Origin: Chitinophagales bacterium
Lineage (GTDB): Bacteria > Bacteroidota > Bacteroidia > Chitinophagales > UBA2359
Reading direction: 5' to 3'
Assembly (NCBI GenBank): GCA_020629335.1
Contig: JAHDDN010000219.1
Coordinates: 1-8,829 of the forward strand
DNA: 8,829 bases
Part shown: positions 5,663-8,829 of the stretch, piece after piece
Layout of the letters: each line of letters opens with the position of its first letter
Position numbering within the stretch: position 1 is the stretch's first letter
The notes under the pieces: model-generated
What the model was told of the DNA's origin: nothing
What the model saw: the letters and a program-made list of their open reading frames with translations, nothing else
The model's database searches: none
Program-made: the position numbers and the translations under genes

Positions 5663-8600
5663 TTAGAATTTTAATCCTAAGTTCAATCCTATAGTTCTTA
5701 AGCTTGGTAATGAACCGCCTTCAAATCCTTGAATGTTACTTGTACTAACAGTAATTTCAGGATCGATATTCGGTACATTTTGGAAAAGAATTGCCAAGTT
5801 TCTACCTACTAAGGAAAGATTAACATCTCTAATACCTACATTTTTAAGAATACTATTTGGCAAGTTATAAGTTAATCGCATTTCTCTTAACTTAACATAA
5901 CTAGCATCATATATATCTTGTCTATTCAAGAAATATCCTCCATTACTTTTGAAGTAATCTTGTGCGCCAATTGTAATATTATTATCAATTCCTGTAGATA
6001 TAGGAGTTCCTTCTTCGCTTCTAACCCAATCTTCATTTACTTCATCCCATTCGGCCAAAACACCTTCCGCAACAACACCGCTTTCTCTTACTCCATCATC
6101 AGCTGTAACACCGTATAAACCAGACCATTTACCCCACTGATTACTGTAAGAATAAAGATTACCGCCCTTTTGAATATCAATCAATCCATAAAGAGAAATA
6201 GGTCCATAACTAATAGTAGAATTTATACCGCCTGTCCAATCAGCCAAATAAGTCCCTAAAGGTTGAGGTTCTGGATTTACAATATAATTTCCTTCTCCAT
6301 CAACAAAAGGACGACCTTGATCATCATAATAATGATCCGAACCTAAAAAAGTACCATAAGTTTCTCCTACAAAAGCATTAACAGTTACACCGAACAAACT
6401 TGATAATTGTAAGTTTTCAACATCATCTAATAAATCTTCAACCTCATTTTGGTTTCTCGCATAATTAAATCCAATATCCCATTTAAATTTGTTGAATTTT
6501 AATGGCGTAACATTTAAAGATAACTCAATCCCTTTATTGGAAATGGTTCCTGCATTTACAATTAACTCAGAATAACCTGTTGTAGGAGATACTTCAACAT
6601 CAATAATTTGATCTGTTGTGACAGAATTATAATATGTAAAATCAACTCTTGCTCTGTTTCTGAAGAAATTCAATTCTGTACCAACTTCCCAAGCAGTTGT
6701 AATTTCTGGCTTCAAAACTGGGTTGTTTCTTGCATTAGGAACTGTAAAGTTTCCATTTCCACTAAAGCTTCCTAATGGAGAATAAGTTACTGCCAATCTA
6801 TATGGATCAGTATCGTTACCTACTTGCGCCCAACCTGCTCTTAACTTACCGAAAGAAAGCATATTATTGTCTTTCAGGCCTGGTAGCTCTGTAAACACAA
6901 ATGAAAGCGTAGCTGATGGGTAGAAGTAAGACCAGTTGTCACTTGGTAAAGTAGAAGACCAGTCATTTCTTGCAGTCAAATCTAAGTAAAGCATATTTTT
7001 GAAGCCTAATGACGCACTACCAAATACACTCTGAATTTCCTTTTCAGAATATCTATCTCTAATCAATAACTGTCCTGTTGAGTTCTCTAAACTAAAAAAG
7101 TCAGGTACATTTAATCCTCCTTGTGTTCTTTGGAAGTTTCTATCTATTTGACGATTCATGACATTTCCTCCAACAAAAGCACTTAATGTTAAGACTTCAG
7201 ATAAACTCTTGTTAAAGTTTAAAATTAAATCCATATTCGTTTCTTGAACCTTATATATATCTTCAGAATATAAAGCTTCATTTACACCTCCATTAGCAAT
7301 TCTTTCTTCTCTTTTATCTGTATAAAAATCCGTTTGAGCACGGCCTGTCAAACTCAAGTAATCTGTGAATTTATAAGTTACACCAATATTACCAAAGTAA
7401 CGATCTCTTGAGTCAGTCTGCACATTTTTGTAACGTTGCCAATAAGGATTATCCCAATAATTTGGAGCTCCGATATCTGCTGATTGTCTATTCCAAGTTC
7501 TTTGTGAACCATCAGGATTTTCATATTCTGCCAACTCATCAAAATCCAATTGTACCTGCCACCATTGAGCAAAGTTAGAAAAAAGACTAGAGCCATATCC
7601 TGTCTGTGGACGACCCAACGCATCACTACTAACATAGTTAGCGGTAAAGTTAGCAGATAAATTATCTGACAAGTTATAACTACCACTCATACTAAATGTA
7701 TTTCTATCAAAATTAGAATTAGGTAATACAAATTGTTGTTGCAAGTTTGTATAAGAAACTCTAAACGACCCATTCTCATTGGCCCCTGTTAATGCTATAT
7801 TATTAGTAAGAACAGTGCCCGTTTCATAGAAATCTTCGATACCAGCTGATGGCTTTTCCCAAGGTCTAAGCTTACCATAATTATCTGTATCCCACTCATC
7901 AAAACTATTCCACTGTCTAACAGGTGTGCCATCTAATTTAGGTCCCCAGCTTTCATCTGCTCCAAAATAAGGATGTAATTGAGGATCGTCTTCAACAAAT
8001 AATGTATCATCAAATGTTGAAGAATAACCTCCACCATATTCATATTGGTAATCTGGAAATAATGGAACATCTTGAAAAGCTATATTAGAATTTATACTAA
8101 CTCCAATACCTTTTTTACCTGGTGTTCCTTTCTTAGTTGTAATAACAACTGCGCCATTAGATGCTCTTGAACCATAAATAGCGGCTGCTACTGCTCCTCT
8201 AAGAACATTAATAGATTCTACATCATCAGGATTCAAATCCTGAATCGCATTACCATAATCATAACCACCTGCTGATCTTGATTGATTACCACTTGAATTA
8301 AAATTAGAGTTATCCATAGGAATACCATCTACAACAAATAATGGTTGATTATTACCCGTTACAGAGTTAACCCCTCTAATTAAGATTTTAGATGATCCAC
8401 CCATATTGTTAGATCCACCCGAAATCTGTACCCCTGCAATCTTACCTTGCAGTGAGTTGACTATATTTGTCTCTTTTGCTTGTGTAAGATCTTCACCTTG
8501 GATTTCTTGTGTAGCATAACCTAAAGATTTTTGCTCACGACTTATACCTAAGGCTGTTACTACTACCTCACCTAATTTAAGAGCATCTTCAGATAAGGCC

Positions 8601-8829
8601 ATATCTACGATACCACCTTCTCCAAGTGCTGCTTCATTAGTTTCATACCCTAAGTAGCTAAAAACTAAAGCTTCAGAGCCTTCAGGTACTTTAAGCGTAT
8701 AATTACCGTCGAAATCAGTAGTGGTACCAATGGTGGTCCCCTTGACTACGACATTGACACCGTAAAGAGGAATACCCTCATCTGTTACGGTACCGGAAAC
8801 ATTTCTATCTTGCGCATATGCACATACGC
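5663..8829 (-). CDS. SusC/RagA-family TonB-linked outer-membrane receptor, 5' end cut by window
   Basis: This is a TonB-dependent outer-membrane importer that works with the SusD lipoprotein downstream. The reading frame is open from the right edge (first whole codon at 8827) to the TAA at 5663-5665, giving 1054 visible residues. The first are VCAYAQ, the end of a signal peptide, so probably only some 15-20 residues are missing. The ATG at 8602 is internal. A carboxypeptidase-regulatory-like domain follows (about 8803-8600: VSGTVTDEGIPLYGVNVVVKG, then DFDGNYTL and SYLGYET). Next come a TonB-box-like EVVVTAL (8569-8549) and the plug, with LQGKIAGVQI, IRGVNSV, PLFVVDGIP, and the family signature LRGAVAAAIYGSRASNGAV ending in ITTKKG near 8130. 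The rest is the beta-barrel, closing with LRTIGLNLGLKF and its terminal Phe. The length is normal for the family and no frameshift is seen. Its promoter lies outside the window. Confidence 0.96.
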   Translation of the reverse strand, partial: VCAYAQDRNVSGTVTDEGIPLYGVNVVVKGTTIGTTTDFDGNYTLKVPEGSEALVFSYLGYETNEAALGEGGIVDMALSEDALKLGEVVVTALGISREQKSLGYATQEIQGEDLTQAKETNIVNSLQGKIAGVQISGGSNNMGGSSKILIRGVNSVTGNNQPLFVVDGIPMDNSNFNSSGNQSRSAGGYDYGNAIQDLNPDDVESINVLRGAVAAAIYGSRASNGAVVITTKKGTPGKKGIGVSINSNIAFQDVPLFPDYQYEYGGGYSSTFDDTLFVEDDPQLHPYFGADESWGPKLDGTPVRQWNSFDEWDTDNYGKLRPWEKPSAGIEDFYETGTVLTNNIALTGANENGSFRVSYTNLQQQFVLPNSNFDRNTFSMSGSYNLSDNLSANFTANYVSSDALGRPQTGYGSSLFSNFAQWWQVQLDFDELAEYENPDGSQRTWNRQSADIGAPNYWDNPYWQRYKNVQTDSRDRYFGNIGVTYKFTDYLSLTGRAQTDFYTDKREERIANGGVNEALYSEDIYKVQETNMDLILNFNKSLSEVLTLSAFVGGNVMNRQIDRNFQRTQGGLNVPDFFSLENSTGQLLIRDRYSEKEIQSVFGSASLGFKNMLYLDLTARNDWSSTLPSDNWSYFYPSATLSFVFTELPGLKDNNMLSFGKLRAGWAQVGNDTDPYRLAVTYSPLGSFSGNGNFTVPNARNNPVLKPEITTAWEVGTELNFFRNRARVDFTYYNSVTTDQIIDVEVSPTTGYSELIVNAGTISNKGIELSLNVTPLKFNKFKWDIGFNYARNQNEVEDLLDDVENLQLSSLFGVTVNAFVGETYGTFLGSDHYYDDQGRPFVDGEGNYIVNPEPQPLGTYLADWTGGINSTISYGPISLYGLIDIQKGGNLYSYSNQWGKWSGLYGVTADDGVRESGVVAEGVLAEWDEVNEDWVRSEEGTPISTGIDNNITIGAQDYFKSNGGYFLNRQDIYDASYVKLREMRLTYNLPNSILKNVGIRDVNLSLVGRNLAILFQNVPNIDPEITVSTSNIQGFEGGSLPSLRTIGLNLGLKF

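Noticed and set aside
7378..7686. 102-codon minus-strand frame inside susC
   Set aside because: It is an out-of-frame shadow of the SusC barrel region, where the true frame reads continuous family sequence.

Overview
The window looks like chromosomal DNA from an AT-rich member of the Bacteroidota. The evidence is a SusC/SusD-type outer-membrane uptake pair, lipoproteins whose anchoring cysteine is followed by Lys and acidic residues, start codons preceded by A/T-rich stretches rather than Shine-Dalgarno sequences, and short intrinsic terminators. The class (Cytophagia, Saprospiria or Flavobacteriia) cannot be fixed from this sequence alone.

Layout. Bases 1-49 hold the tail of an upstream plus-strand unit, ending in an intrinsic terminator. 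After a short AT-rich promoter region, 280-2136 (+) encodes a 618-residue lipoprotein metalloprotease of the metzincin type. It has a catalytic HExxHxxGxxH motif, two tandem Ig/PKD-like repeats, a third Ig-like stretch, a low-complexity linker and a four-cysteine tail, and it is followed by its own terminator. The 330-base gap at 2137-2466 holds that terminator, a weak promoter candidate and an unusual GC-rich palindromic segment directly in front of the next gene. Bases 2467-3186 (+) encode a secreted protein of unknown function. It converges on the minus-strand operon at a perfect 15-bp hairpin that can stop transcription from both sides.

The minus-strand operon reads right to left: a SusC/RagA TonB-linked receptor (5663 to beyond 8829, with its signal peptide start cut by the window edge), a SusD/RagB-family lipoprotein (4118-5623), and a third lipoprotein (3269-4081). 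Gaps of 39 and 36 bases separate them. Together they should form a surface binding and import complex: the third lipoprotein and SusD capture a ligand outside the cell, and the SusC barrel imports it using TonB energy. No glycoside hydrolase, sulfatase or regulator lies inside the window, so the substrate cannot be named. The metalloprotease and the SusCD operon are separate transcription units, and any functional link between them would be a guess.

No CRISPR array, tRNA, rRNA, transposase or clearly new multi-gene system was found. The best leads are a cysteine-switch-like motif and recently duplicated repeats in the protease, the palindromic segment before the 2467 gene, and the two uncharacterised exported proteins.
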